From positions 1 through 30,067 of the forward strand of contig JALLPB010000272.1 in the NCBI GenBank assembly GCA_036939975.1: DNA of 30,067 nucleotides. The letters run 5' to 3'. The stretch comes from Cyclostephanos tholiformis. Its lineage: Eukaryota > Bacillariophyta > Thalassiosirophyceae > Thalassiosirales > Thalassiosiraceae. Each line of letters starts with the position of its first letter. Positions within the stretch are counted from its first letter, which is position 1. The translations under genes were made by a program, and so were the position numbers. Shown piece after piece: positions 15,114 to 24,059 of this stretch. The notes under the pieces are model-generated. The model made no database searches. It saw only the letters and a program-made list of their open reading frames with translations, and was not told the DNA's origin.

Positions 15114-17393
15114 TTAAATTGATTCAGTAAAGATATGAAGCCACAAGATTGAAAAACACAGCGAAATCTGACCAACTCTTGACAGCCGCCCTCTCGATGA
15201 TGATTTAGGAGCCATGACTGGGATGTCACCATTATCAACATCGGTAGCGGAAAAGTCTACCTCCTCAAGTGTGCGTAACGAGTTACAATTCACTTTCTCG
15301 GCCGATTCGCACCACATTCCATTGAAGAGTGTTCCTTTCGGACAGGACACTGTATAGAGCAGGTTTCCGCCGTCACAATATACATAATCCTTGCAGCCAG
15401 TGCCGGCCTTAGCTGAAAAGGAGTTGGGTTTCGCCTTGCAGTAATCGATGATGTCGGTCGTCGTCGCGGAGGCAGTTGTCGCAGCCCTTGTAGAGCTTGC
15501 TGTTGAGGCGGTCGTCGTTGAGGCAGTCATCGTTGCGGCGGTGGTAATCGCGGCACTTGTCGCCGTGGTAGTTGTCGCGGCGGTCGTCGATGATGCGGTG
15601 TTCGTTGTCGCGGCGGTCGTCTTGGTGTCAGAAGTCGCGGCGGTGGTCGTCGTTGCGGCAGTGGTCGCAGCGGTGGTAATCGCGGCACTCGTCGCCGCGG
15701 TGGTCATTGAGACGGTCTTCGTTGAAGTGGTGATTGTTTCGGCAATGTTTATTGTCGTGGGGGTTGTCGTCGCGGTGGTTGTCTTGGTGTCGATAGTTGC
15801 GGCAGTGCTCGCAGCGGTGATAATCGCGGGACTTGTCGCCGTGGTGGTTGTCGCGGCGGTCGTCGTTGCGGCAGTGGTCGCAGCGGTGGTAATCGCGGCA
15901 CTCATCGTCGCGGTGGTGGTTGACGCGGTGGTCGCATTGGTCGTGCTAGCGGAAAGATTTTCACTTGCGTTGCTTGGCGGATTTGAGGAGGGATAAGTTG
16001 AGGGAATTCCGGAGGTATGCTCAATTGTGTTGCTGGATGAGTTGGATAAGAAATTACTTGAGGGATTTGCGAAGGGATTTTCCGTTGGAGGTTGCTCGAT
16101 GGATTTGACGATGGATCCACTTGGGGCTGAGATAGTTGCGCCGGTGGTTCTCTTGTCGGTGGTCGTCTGGGTTAGACTACCGGAGGTGCAATCGACGTTA
16201 CTCGCCGATTCGCAGTACATTCCATTGAAAAGCAATCCATACGGACAGGTCGATGTTTCAATAAGAACTCCGTTGTCGCAATATACGTACTCCCTGCAGC
16301 CGGTACCAACCTTCGCCGAGAAGAAGTCAGGCTCCGTCTCACATTCTGGATCTGGCTTGCAATCGAAGTTTGCAGCATGACCACATCTTCTGCCATTGAA
16401 GAACAGTCCCTCCGGACAGCTCCTCGTCTGGATCAGGCGTCCACCTTTGCAGATATTGAATTCTCTGCAACCAGTGCCCATCTTTGCAGAGTAAGGCTCC
16501 GTTGTACACACTGAGTCGCGCACAGCGGTGGTCGCATTGGTGGCGGACGACGCGGCAGTGCTAGAATTGGCGGTGGTCGTCGCAGCGGTGGTCATAGTGG
16601 TGGTGTTGGTCGCATTAGCTGTGGCCATTGCATTTGCGGTGGTCGTCGCAACGACGGTTGTATTGGCAGCGGTCGTATTGGTGGTGGAGGTTGCATTGGC
16701 CGTATTATTGGTCACACTATCGGAGGTGCAATTAACATCCTTGGCCGATTCGCAGTATAGTCCATTGAAAAGTGTTCCTGTCGGACAGGACACTGAATAG
16801 ATAAGATTTCCGTTATCGCAAAGTACGTAGTCCTTGCAGCCGGTGCCAGCCTTGGCCGAAAAGGAGTTAGGATTCGTTTGACAGTAGTCGATTTTGGCGG
16901 TCGTCGTTGCGATGGTAGTTGTCGCAGCTGTGGTAGTGATTGCCGTTTCGGCGGTTGTCGTCACTGCGGTGGTGGTCATCGCGGCACTCGTCGTTGCGCC
17001 AGTTACCGCGGCGGTTGTCTTCACTGCGGTGGTGGTCAACGCGGCACTCGTCGTTGCGCCAGTTACCGCGGCTGTGGTCGTCGCCGCAGTCGTCATCGTA
17101 TTTGTGGCCGTCTCGCCATCGGAGGTGCATGTTACCCTTTCGGCCGGTTCACAGAACTTGCCATTGAACAGCAATCCCTCCGGACATGTGAGTGTGTTGG
17201 TGAGAATCCCATTCTTGCAAACTATGAACCTCTTGCAGCCGGTGCCGGCCTTCACCGATAGGAAGAAAGGATCCGGCTGGCATTCCGGATCTGTTTCCGC
17301 ATCGACGTCCGTGGACAGGAGGAGGAGAATGGGGAGGAGAATGCCCACGGCGAGTCTTCTTGTGAATGCCATGGTATTTATTAACTGACGCAT
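15114..17393 (-). CDS. Secreted mucin-like protein with five CBM14 (peritrophin-A) chitin-binding domains
   Basis: A 759-residue protein (752 if it starts at the second Met, 17372, which gives a cleaner signal peptide MAFTRRLAVGILLPILLLLS). Five six-Cys CBM14 domains lie at about 38-89, 171-222, 296-345, 351-402 and 652-703, each with the pattern GTGC.(E/D/R)(Y/F)..C..G.L....CP.G..FNG..C. They are separated by long Thr/Ala-rich linkers suited to O-glycosylation; linker 4-5 is about 250 residues and begins with a Pro/Ser/Asn-rich part. The C-terminus ends in a hydrophobic segment (about 741-759), possibly a GPI signal or membrane anchor. CBM14 binds chitin; diatom relatives such as p150 of Thalassiosira pseudonana are associated with the girdle-band cell wall. 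I infer a cell-wall or chitin-fibre matrix role. Codon use in the linkers is extremely repetitive, producing long spurious Val/Ala frames on the opposite strand. Confidence 0.9.
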   Translation of the reverse strand: MRQLINTMAFTRRLAVGILLPILLLLSTDVDAETDPECQPDPFFLSVKAGTGCKRFIVCKNGILTNTLTCPEGLLFNGKFCEPAERVTCTSDGETATNTMTTAATTTAAVTGATTSAALTTTAVKTTAAVTGATTSAAMTTTAVTTTAETAITTTAATTTIATTTAKIDYCQTNPNSFSAKAGTGCKDYVLCDNGNLIYSVSCPTGTLFNGLYCESAKDVNCTSDSVTNNTANATSTTNTTAANTTVVATTTANAMATANATNTTTMTTAATTTANSSTAASSATNATTAVRDSVCTTEPYSAKMGTGCREFNICKGGRLIQTRSCPEGLFFNGRRCGHAANFDCKPDPECETEPDFFSAKVGTGCREYVYCDNGVLIETSTCPYGLLFNGMYCESASNVDCTSGSLTQTTTDKRTTGATISAPSGSIVKSIEQPPTENPFANPSSNFLSNSSSNTIEHTSGIPSTYPSSNPPSNASENLSASTTNATTASTTTATMSAAITTAATTAATTTAATTTTATSPAIITAASTAATIDTKTTTATTTPTTINIAETITTSTKTVSMTTAATSAAITTAATTAATTTTAATSDTKTTAATTNTASSTTAATTTTATSAAITTAATMTASTTTASTASSTRAATTASATTTDIIDYCKAKPNSFSAKAGTGCKDYVYCDGGNLLYTVSCPKGTLFNGMWCESAEKVNCNSLRTLEEVDFSATDVDNGDIPVMAPKSSSRGRLSRVGQISLCFSILWLHIFTESI
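16961..17080. repeat. 60-bp tandem duplication in CBM14 gene linker
   Basis: 16961-17020 is repeated almost exactly at 17021-17080 (shared core GCGGCACTCGTCGTTGCGCC at 16981 and 17041). On the coding strand it duplicates about 20 residues of the first Thr/Ala linker (VTGATTSAALTTTAV and VTGATTSAAMTTTAV). This indicates recent unit-wise growth of the mucin linker. Confidence 0.8.
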
Positions 17394-17680
17394 GAGTTGA
17401 AACCATATATTATTCGCTCACTACTCGACTTGCTGCCTATTTTCTTTACTTGTCATTTTAGTCTCGCTCAAGGTAAGACTTGGGCTGTGCATCGTGATTT
17501 TGAAAGGCTGTTGCGCAATTCTCTTCCATCAACATAATTTTTGGGCTGTTGTAAGAATTCAAGCTGCTAGGGGCTTCGCCACTGAGTGACAGGTAAGAGG
17601 GGGCGGGGGTGGTTGGGTTAAGAAGATCGCATGCGGTTCATTTTTTTTTCAGAAAACCGGTTCCCCACCACTAGGTAGAA
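17394..17680. promoter_or_regulatory. CBM14 gene upstream region, left flank of transposon
   Basis: This is the left part of the divergent spacer that the transposon split. It should hold the CBM14 promoter. A T-rich tract (17640-17649) lies near the transposon edge. Confidence 0.4.
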
Positions 17681-17722
17681 TGGAGCGTTCCCAAAATAAA
17701 TTAAGTGTGAAATTTACACTTA
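17681..17722 (+). repeat. Left terminal inverted repeat
   Basis: Begins TGGAGCGTTCCCAAAATAAA and pairs with 20276-20317 over about 42 bp with two mismatches. Its inner part is itself a near-palindrome, TTAAGTGTGAAATTTACACT followed by TAA. Confidence 0.9.
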
Positions 17723-17857
17723 ATTCTCGCTAAACTTGACACTTAACACTTAAATCTCGCTGATTTAAGTGTAAAATTCACACTTATAAGTGCGAGTTGG
17801 TGAACCCCTCGCCACGAATGACCGTGACTCACTTATAAGTGTGAACTTTACACTTAA
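17702..17857. repeat. Subterminal AAGTGT/ACACTT motif cluster (left)
   Basis: About eight copies of the hexamer AAGTGT or its complement ACACTT lie within 160 bp, often paired as short palindromes such as CACTTATAAGTG. A smaller cluster occupies 20243-20296 at the other end. In Harbinger elements the Myb-like protein and transposase bind subterminal sequences, so these are likely recognition sites, and they also overlap the promoters of both transposon genes. Confidence 0.65.
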
Positions 17858-17911
17858 ATTAAGGCCAACCTCTTCCGCCGCACTCCGCTCCACACCCCCT
17901 CCCTCGTCATC

Positions 17912-18821
17912 ATGCCAAAAGGGAAAAGGGGATTTAAATTCACCGTCAAAGAGCTGGAGAGTCTGCTCATGGCCGTTGATGAGATTGTCCCTGTCGGGAA
18001 TCCCGAATGGGAGCGTATTTGGGAACAGCATAATAGTTGCTATCCCAACCAGGATCGTACCGTCGAGTCCTTGAAGCGCAAATTCCAGGAGCTTGCGAAG
18101 AAAAAAATTCCAACAGGTGATCCTAATTGTCCCCCTCACGTTCGTTTTGCTAAACGCATTTACAGGAAAATTGTGGAGGCCACTGATGGCTCTACGGGTG
18201 CATCCGATCTCGATGACGATTTGGAGGATGATGACGAAGAGAACGAGGGTGACGATGTCGGTGAGGAGGGAGACGAGGAAGATTTTCTTTCAGGGGTGCT
18301 TGATGTTGGCGAAGGTGGTGGGGAGGACGACGATGATCGTGGTGCGCCGTACCCTCCACAATTTCCACCCGGTCAGATAGTTTTGGAGAAAGAGGGAGGG
18401 GGAAATACGACTCCTTCGATGACCTCGGGGGATACACTGTCGGCGAGAACGGGGAGCAGCGGTGGGGGAAAAAGACTTGCCAGTAGTAGTCAATCAGGGG
18501 AAAGGGCAACCAAAAAAACCAGCAAGGGATTCTCACAGCCGTTGCGGATCCCTCGGAGGTCGCCAAAATGGTTACTCTTTTGGGAATATGATGTCGATGA
18601 TGATGATGCAGAATCGGTTCGACAACGAACAGAGGGAGCGGCAGTATCAGAAGGAAGCAGAGTTACGGGAGCGGGAGTTCGAGCTTCGTCGCAAGGAGAT
18701 GGAAATTGCACGTGAGGAAGCGCGTGCACAACGTCAGATGATGAATGTAATGATGATGGCAATGTTAAATAAAAATGGAGACAACAGCAACCCACCACCT
18801 AGCCCAAGCAAGCAGGGATAG
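17912..18821 (+). CDS. Harbinger Myb/SANT-like DNA-binding protein (frame broken or intron)
   Basis: The product starts MPKGKRGFKFTVKELESLLM and has a Myb/SANT-like (DUF6818-type) domain at about 1-90: conserved W in PEWERIW, then TVESLKRKFQELAKKKIPTG. It is followed by a long acidic region and a Ser/Gly-rich linker. Its partner role is to bring the transposase to the element ends and nucleus. The reading frame that starts at 17912 continues to 18715, but the convincing C-terminal coiled coil (RQYQKEAELREREFELRRKE, ending at 18821 with stop TAG) lies in the next frame. The simplest fix is one extra A in the A7 run near 18511-18517. A short intron of length 3n+1 is an alternative, though no good GT-AG pair stands out. 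If the frameshift is real this copy makes a truncated protein. Confidence 0.75.
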
Positions 18822-18907
18822 ACTAAGAAATATAATACTATTAATTAACTTGTTCGGGATAGACTAAGAAATATATTAATAGGATAGACTAAGAAATATT
18901 TTAATAG
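18815..18907. repeat. Three imperfect tandem copies of GGATAGACTAAGAAATAT
   Basis: Copies start near 18816, 18857 and 18883, between the two convergent transposon genes; the last two are 26 bp apart and end TTAATAGGA. The first supplies the Myb gene's stop codon. Likely a slippage-derived duplication in the 3' untranslated region, possibly affecting 3' end formation. Confidence 0.7.
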
Positions 18908-18927
18908 GAATCTAATTGTTACGATTA

Positions 18928-20139
18928 TTAAAAGAACACATCCTCATTGGCATTTCGTAAAAGGTGAGGCATATATGTATTTCTAATCTGGTTAATCCCA
19001 ACCATCCTCGCCCGCATATTATACAGCAATACAAACATTTTTAATACTATCCTCCGCTCGCCACGCTCTTCGTATACGAACCGGTCTCGTATCCTTGGGA
19101 ACGATGCCTGCATCGTCAACATCCCCCACTCTGCTGTTTGCCTCGCCGACGTTGCCTCTCTTTTTTTCCTAAGGTCCGTAATCCTCTCCGCGCGGGTAGG
19201 CGCCGATGATCCCAACATGTCTTGACATGATTTGTACAGGTACTGTCGATCCATATTCCCAAAAGCCGAGTCGACGCAACATTTTCCACCTGTTTCGATA
19301 TAAATTTTCTCCAATTTTTCGTAAATCTTACCCATCTCCGCAACCTGACTATCGTGAACGGATCCAGGGACATTAAAAAAGGCAATTGGAATTGTTCCGT
19401 CGGGACAAAAGCAAAAAACGGAAGTCACGTAATGATCGTGAGTCCACCCGTTGTAGAAACGTTCTTGGATATCGGAATTCCCAGATGCCTGTAGGTGCAA
19501 CTTGAGCCCATCCATTGTTGCCCAACAGTCGGTGAGTAAAGGATGACGTTCCCTAAATGCGGACATGTACGACGAAATTTCATCCGGTGAGGGAAGTGAT
19601 ACTCTAGCGAGGGGGTCGCTCCGAAAGATCTCAACAATCAGCCGAATACCGAATCGCAAATACACATTAAGGTTGGTATACGTGAGTCCAAACACTAACT
19701 GTAATACATTCATCGATCCTCTTGTTCGGGTCCACACTAAAACCAATCCCAAGCAATCTGCCGGGAGCACCTTTCGTTTTCGTCCACGATGGTCATCGAG
19801 GGGGACAATCATCCCTGATGCATCGAAAGGCGTGTGAGTCAAAAAAACAGGAGAGAACTTATCTAGAATTTTTTCGAAGGAGTCGACATCAAACCCCATC
19901 ATGGTGATGTAAGCCTGATCGTTACGGGATGCATGCAATTTTCGCCACGGAGACAGTGCAAGTGGGATAAGCGCGCTGCGGGGGATTTTTCGACATCTCC
20001 GACGGCGTTCCTCAATGGAGAGACTCTTGAAAAATTCTTTCCTGTAGCGGGAGTGGTGCTTCTTGGCCGCTCCCCTACTCCTCCTCCTGGTGGCCCGATA
20101 GGCAAGGCAGAGAAGGAGGACACGATGGGAGAATCGCAT
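18928..20139 (-). CDS. PIF/Harbinger DDE transposase (DDE_Tnp_4 type)
   Basis: A 403-residue, apparently intact transposase. It has a basic N-terminus (about 15-55, nuclear localisation-like), a middle helical part with VLVWTRTRGSMNVLQLVFGLT (about 133-153), then the RNase-H-fold catalytic core. The core motifs are CWATMDGLKLHLQ with Asp210, NVPGSVHDSQVAEMG with Asp263, CCVDSAFGN with Asp290, and AEWGMLTMQASFPRI with Glu337. Asp210, Asp263 and Glu337 fit the DDE triad of this superfamily. It catalyses cut-and-paste transposition, normally with the Myb-like partner encoded on the same element. The start is the first ATG in the frame and sits 178 bp inside the right terminus. Confidence 0.9.
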   Translation of the reverse strand: MRFSHRVLLLCLAYRATRRRSRGAAKKHHSRYRKEFFKSLSIEERRRRCRKIPRSALIPLALSPWRKLHASRNDQAYITMMGFDVDSFEKILDKFSPVFLTHTPFDASGMIVPLDDHRGRKRKVLPADCLGLVLVWTRTRGSMNVLQLVFGLTYTNLNVYLRFGIRLIVEIFRSDPLARVSLPSPDEISSYMSAFRERHPLLTDCWATMDGLKLHLQASGNSDIQERFYNGWTHDHYVTSVFCFCPDGTIPIAFFNVPGSVHDSQVAEMGKIYEKLEKIYIETGGKCCVDSAFGNMDRQYLYKSCQDMLGSSAPTRAERITDLRKKREATSARQTAEWGMLTMQASFPRIRDRFVYEERGERRIVLKMFVLLYNMRARMVGINQIRNTYMPHLLRNANEDVFF

Positions 20140-20275
20140 GGTGTCATGCGGCAGAACGAATTCAGGCTCGTCTTTTTGGCTATTTTTTGAATCACGGATG
20201 ATGTTTGTGTCAGCAAAGGAAAATTATTTTGGCACCGGAAATAAGTGTTAATTCTGCGCTTAACACTTATAAGTG

Positions 20276-20317
20276 TAAGTGTTAATTTAACACTTAATTT
20301 ATTTTGGGAACGCTCCA
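20276..20317 (-). repeat. Right terminal inverted repeat
   Basis: The reverse complement begins TGGAGCGTTCCCAAAATAAA, matching the left end; the two arms differ at two of about 42 positions. Flanking bases to the right are CTATCGACTA, with no clear target-site duplication. Confidence 0.9.
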
Positions 20318-20422
20318 CTATCGACTAACTACAAGCGATCAATTATTGATAATATGATGTTGTCCGTAGTAATTGATGTCGCCCAACGCAATGCTTTTTC
20401 TGCTGATTGATCAAGTGATCGA

Positions 20423-23225
20423 ATGATGAATGCCACCGCCGCCTATTCAATCCCACTGGCACCGCCTGCTCCTCAGCCTACCATTCGACTGGTGGATAAG
20501 AACACTGGGCCCACTGCTGTTACCTGGAGAGAGTGGCTATCCCCGAAATTGGCGCCACGCCAACATCAACAGCAGCGCCCCCGAGGCGGATGTGACAGCG
20601 ACGACGATGACGATCAAACTGATGCCCCGCCTCATGCAGCGTTTCAACGTCGCCAGCAGCAGCGACGTCATCGCAGTGCGAGTTTCGACCTTACCCCCAC
20701 CGCGACCAATAGGACTCGCCTTTCCTATGCCGTCGGCGACAAGGATGTTGGTGAATTATTGCCACCATTCGGGGGCCGTGATAGGATCTCGAAAAGCGTC
20801 TACGCCCTCGGTCCCACCACCAAAGGCAAACTTCATCGTGGTGACAAGGTTGCCGATGGCACGAGAGATTTTTCATCCCACTCATCCCATTCCTTACTGA
20901 CAACGTTTCTACTCCGCTTGGATTCGCTCCTTCCTGAATACTGCATTCATCTATCGTCTATGACGGAGGATACAGTCCTTTCTATGAGAGTAGCTTCCAA
21001 GGCGGTTGATGCGCTGGAGAAAATTTGCCCAGCAGATCATCATCTGCATCATGATACAACGGCGAAAGGATACACGGGCGCTGCGAAATCTCCCATACCG
21101 TCGCCCATGCATTCACCTAATCTAGGCAATGTTTCGGCCCCATGCTCTCCGGCACATAGTACAACCAATACGCTCACAGATGAGTTACGACATTGGCTTT
21201 CTCCTCAATATCAGCGAATGTCTATGATCGGCCTGGAGGCGAAGTGGAATTCCAAGGCGAAATCACAGTGGGAAAGATTCGTGTCACCCTTCTTTTCGCT
21301 TATTGCCGCCGAATGCATTTACGCGCGGATGGAGCATGTCCTGGACCCGACTAGAAGCTCCTCGTCCATTGCGGTGGGAGGACGAGGAGAGTCATCTTTG
21401 AACAACAAGAAGGCCCCCGTTAGCGTGGCCGATAAATCCTCGTGTGCATTCCCGCCTCCTCCTCTTTCGCCGGCAGACGCTTCAAAGCGCGGTTCTCGAC
21501 GTCTCATTACAATCTACCGCCAGATTCGCGATGAGCTAGTAATTGTCGGGGAATACCTTGTTGATCCAGTTATTGGTGCTCATGTCGTTAGTGGCGAGAC
21601 AATAGCTCAACCTTCTGTATCTAGCGAATGCAAGATGGCGCTTGGGCAGCGCGAGTTTGCAGCGACATCATTACGCACAACACTGGATGCCCTGATTGCT
21701 TTCATTGAAGCACGAGTTGTCCTCATTAGAATTCACGCAGAGCTCTGTTTCTTTCAAGCACCGCCTTCAATGCACCTACTGAATGACGAAGATCAAAGCA
21801 CAACGCGAGGTACAAGTAAGTGGGCCGCCCTGGCACAGCAGTGTCAAGCCATCAACGATCCAGAATCTGCTTTTGCAGCGAACGCTGAGGAAGTCAGCGC
21901 CCCACAACGCGCCCTTTCCAATATTAGAAAAGAGCTAAAATGCTTGGAATTGATGCTGATTTCTATAAGTTATATGCTGGCAAACGAGTGAGTATGATTC
22001 TTCGGACATGAAAATGACTCACTCACTTTGCTTCATATGACAGGATTTGTTCATTTGCTATGTTTCCTCCCACAGCATGTTTAACTGCGTTGTGAACATC
22101 CGAAAGCTGCACGTGCTCTTGGGAAGCATTTCATACCGGCGAACATGTTTGCCGATATTGTACATAGATGCCAGTCTTCCTGAATTGCTTGCGATTATGC
22201 ATATTTACTTCGCGAATGAAGCAGGCACAGAGTTGACACTTCGGAGTGTTGAATCAATTTCGCCCCGGCCGCCCTTGACAAAGACTTCATCACGATCAAC
22301 TTTGTTAGAAAAAGAATCATCAAATCGAAGGACTTTATTAGGAAGAAAGTCCAATAAGTCGTCAGATTTCGATCGTTTGTTTGCAGAATTCACTGCTTCA
22401 AATGCAGGTATTCTTGCGGTAGCTCTAGTTCGCAGATCTGGAAGAATACAAGAGCCATCGGTGGAAGAGGGGCAACAAAGCGAAGACGCGGAAGTAAACA
22501 AGCATCCCGACCCTAGCTGGACCCCTCTATACATGAAGTGTAGAGAAGTAAATCAACCCAGCAAGAATGCATTAGCTGATGGTGGTATGAGTGCAAAATG
22601 GGTACAAATTGAAAAAATGCTCACAAAACACTGCCCCACACCGTCGACAGCTGATCCAGTCAAGTGTACCGTGACATCTGCAGCAGATGCGGGAGGGGTA
22701 GTCCGTTGCAACTGCCATATTATGACAGTTACTGACTCGATAAGCTTGATAGTCATTGAAGGCGTTAGTGGCAGGGGAATGAGCGAAGGAGCGTTGGATG
22801 ATAAGATACAAGATTTTTTGCGCTGCATGGTATCAAAACTGTCACCAGAACATCTTCTTGGCGTAAGAGCTGTCGTTGACCTCAAATCAGAAATATTTGC
22901 CAAACTCATCGAAGATGAGAACCATTTTTGTAACAAAAACAACAATATGAAAATGGCATCGATTTGGAGTGAATCCGATTGGTCAATCGACCAAGGAAAG
23001 AAAGTACTTTATTCTCTTGGGCTGAGAAGAACAGGCAGCCCAGTTATTCCACCATTGAAGAGTCCTTATGTAAAAAGGAAAATTAGACAGCTTGGTGAGA
23101 AGCAGCGGATGAAACACATGAAGAGTTCGTTGAATCGCGGACATCTCGCCTTTTTTCTCGGACCTGAACTTAGCAATATGCCAATTCCAACCGAGTTCGA
23201 CTTCGTCATAGCTAATAGGATGTGA
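20423..23225 (+). CDS. KICS2 (C12orf66)-like protein, putative KICSTOR subunit
   Basis: Two exons, 20423-21987 and 22076-23225, with an 88-nt intron (GTGAGT...CCCACAG) encode about 904 residues. The splice restores ANEDMFNCVVNIRK. Features resembling animal KICS2: SIPLAPPAP at 9-17 (human protein has SIPLAAPVP at its start); WERFVSPFFSLIAAECIYAR from 283; RRLITIYRQIRDEL from 359; a helix with FIEARVVLIRIHAELCF; LPELLAIMHIYFANEAG early in exon 2; then LFAEFTASNAGILAVALVRR and a C-terminal alpha/beta part including SISLIVIEGV. The order agrees with KICS2. In animals, KICS2 with KPTN, ITFG2 and SZT2 anchors GATOR1 on lysosomes to restrain mTORC1 when amino acids are low. The diatom protein is about twice as long because of low-complexity, poly-Gln/His/Ser insertions. 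Function here is inference. The alternative acceptor at 22042 would break the frame. Its promoter is next to the transposon's right end. Confidence 0.72.
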
Positions 23226-24059
23226 GCGAATAGGATATGACAAGGCTCCGTCAGGCTTGGTTTCTCATAGGTCGCAATTACCGAGGCACATCAAGTTTCA
23301 AGTTGCCCCTTTTGCCATAGTGCTACATTGCTGAGTCGGCAGTGGGATGACTCCCTATTAAGGGAGGAGGCTGTTATTTATCTAGGTCAAGGGGATACTT
23401 CACTGTTCACATTGGAATCGTCTACCTCAGACTATAATTCTTTTTTCGGTGAATGCTTGCACAACGTTCATTCATTTCTTAAATTGATTCTAATATAATG
23501 CAATGTTATTATGCACACATCACACGAACAACAAAAAATCTTTTAAAGCACGGAGGAATGCTACCTTTATAACGAGAGTGTCATTGTTGATTGCGTCCGC
23601 GCGTCACCTGAGGAGTATTTGAGGGGGGAGCGGAGCGGAGGGGGGAGAAGAGACGAAAACGTGCCACAAGGCTTACGGCCCCTATCATTACTTTTCATTA
23701 CGGCATGAGATCAAAGCTACTGGAGGAACAGGTTGTGGGTGGACACATGGCCGTCCGCCAGCAAACTAGAAAAATAAGTAAGATGAGGGGGTCTACGAGA
23801 GCGATGCCTGGTCATGTTTGATTCCGGATCTGGTCTCAAAGATTTCGCATGCACTTATTAGATTGGCTAAGCTAACTGCTCAAGATAAAATTGACATGAA
23901 TATTCTTATATATGAAATACTCTAAACACAACAGGACGAAACAACCAGTTTGAGCACAATCCTTCCCTGTCAACATCTCGAATCTCTAATCTCTTGCAGT
24001 TTCCCTAACACATGTGATGCAGGATCACGGAGTAATTTCTCCTCAAGATTTTCGCCAAT
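23226..24059. other. Convergent intergenic region, no gene seen
   Basis: An 834-bp spacer between the stops of the KICS2-like and TKRP-repeat genes. It contains a purine-rich GA/GGAG tract (about 23618-23653) and otherwise AT-rich sequence. I found no credible coding frame, tRNA-like fold or transposon end. Confidence 0.45.

Larger units (their letters stand above)
17681..20317. mobile_element. PIF/Harbinger DNA transposon, 2.6 kb, apparently near-complete
   Basis: The element is bounded by terminal inverted repeats of about 42 bp with two mismatches (17681-17722 and 20276-20317), starting TGGAGCGTTCCCAAAATAAA. It encodes the two genes typical of the superfamily: a Myb/SANT-like DNA-binding protein (+, from 17912) and a DDE transposase (-, 18928-20139), arranged tail to tail. 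Multiple AAGTGT/ACACTT motifs sit inside both ends. Harbinger elements normally make 3-bp target duplications; the flanks here (GAA left, CTA right) do not match, so either the border is offset, the duplication has mutated, or the two ends come from different insertions. The Myb-like gene has a probable one-base frameshift. The element lies in the divergent promoter between the CBM14 and KICS2-like genes. Confidence 0.88.

Noticed and set aside
15448..15996. A 182-codon Val/Ala-rich open frame on the plus strand
   Set aside because: It is the complement of Thr/Ala linker codons of the CBM14 gene; no start context or domain, and the Cys-rich domains prove the minus strand is coding.
17671..20327. 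A 3-bp target-site duplication at the Harbinger element
   Set aside because: Flanking trinucleotides (GAA left, CTA right) do not match at any obvious border shift.
21988..22075. Use of the earlier acceptor (CATATGACAG, ending 22042) for the KICS2-like intron
   Set aside because: It changes the frame and breaks the conserved exon 2 reading; the CCCACAG acceptor keeps it.
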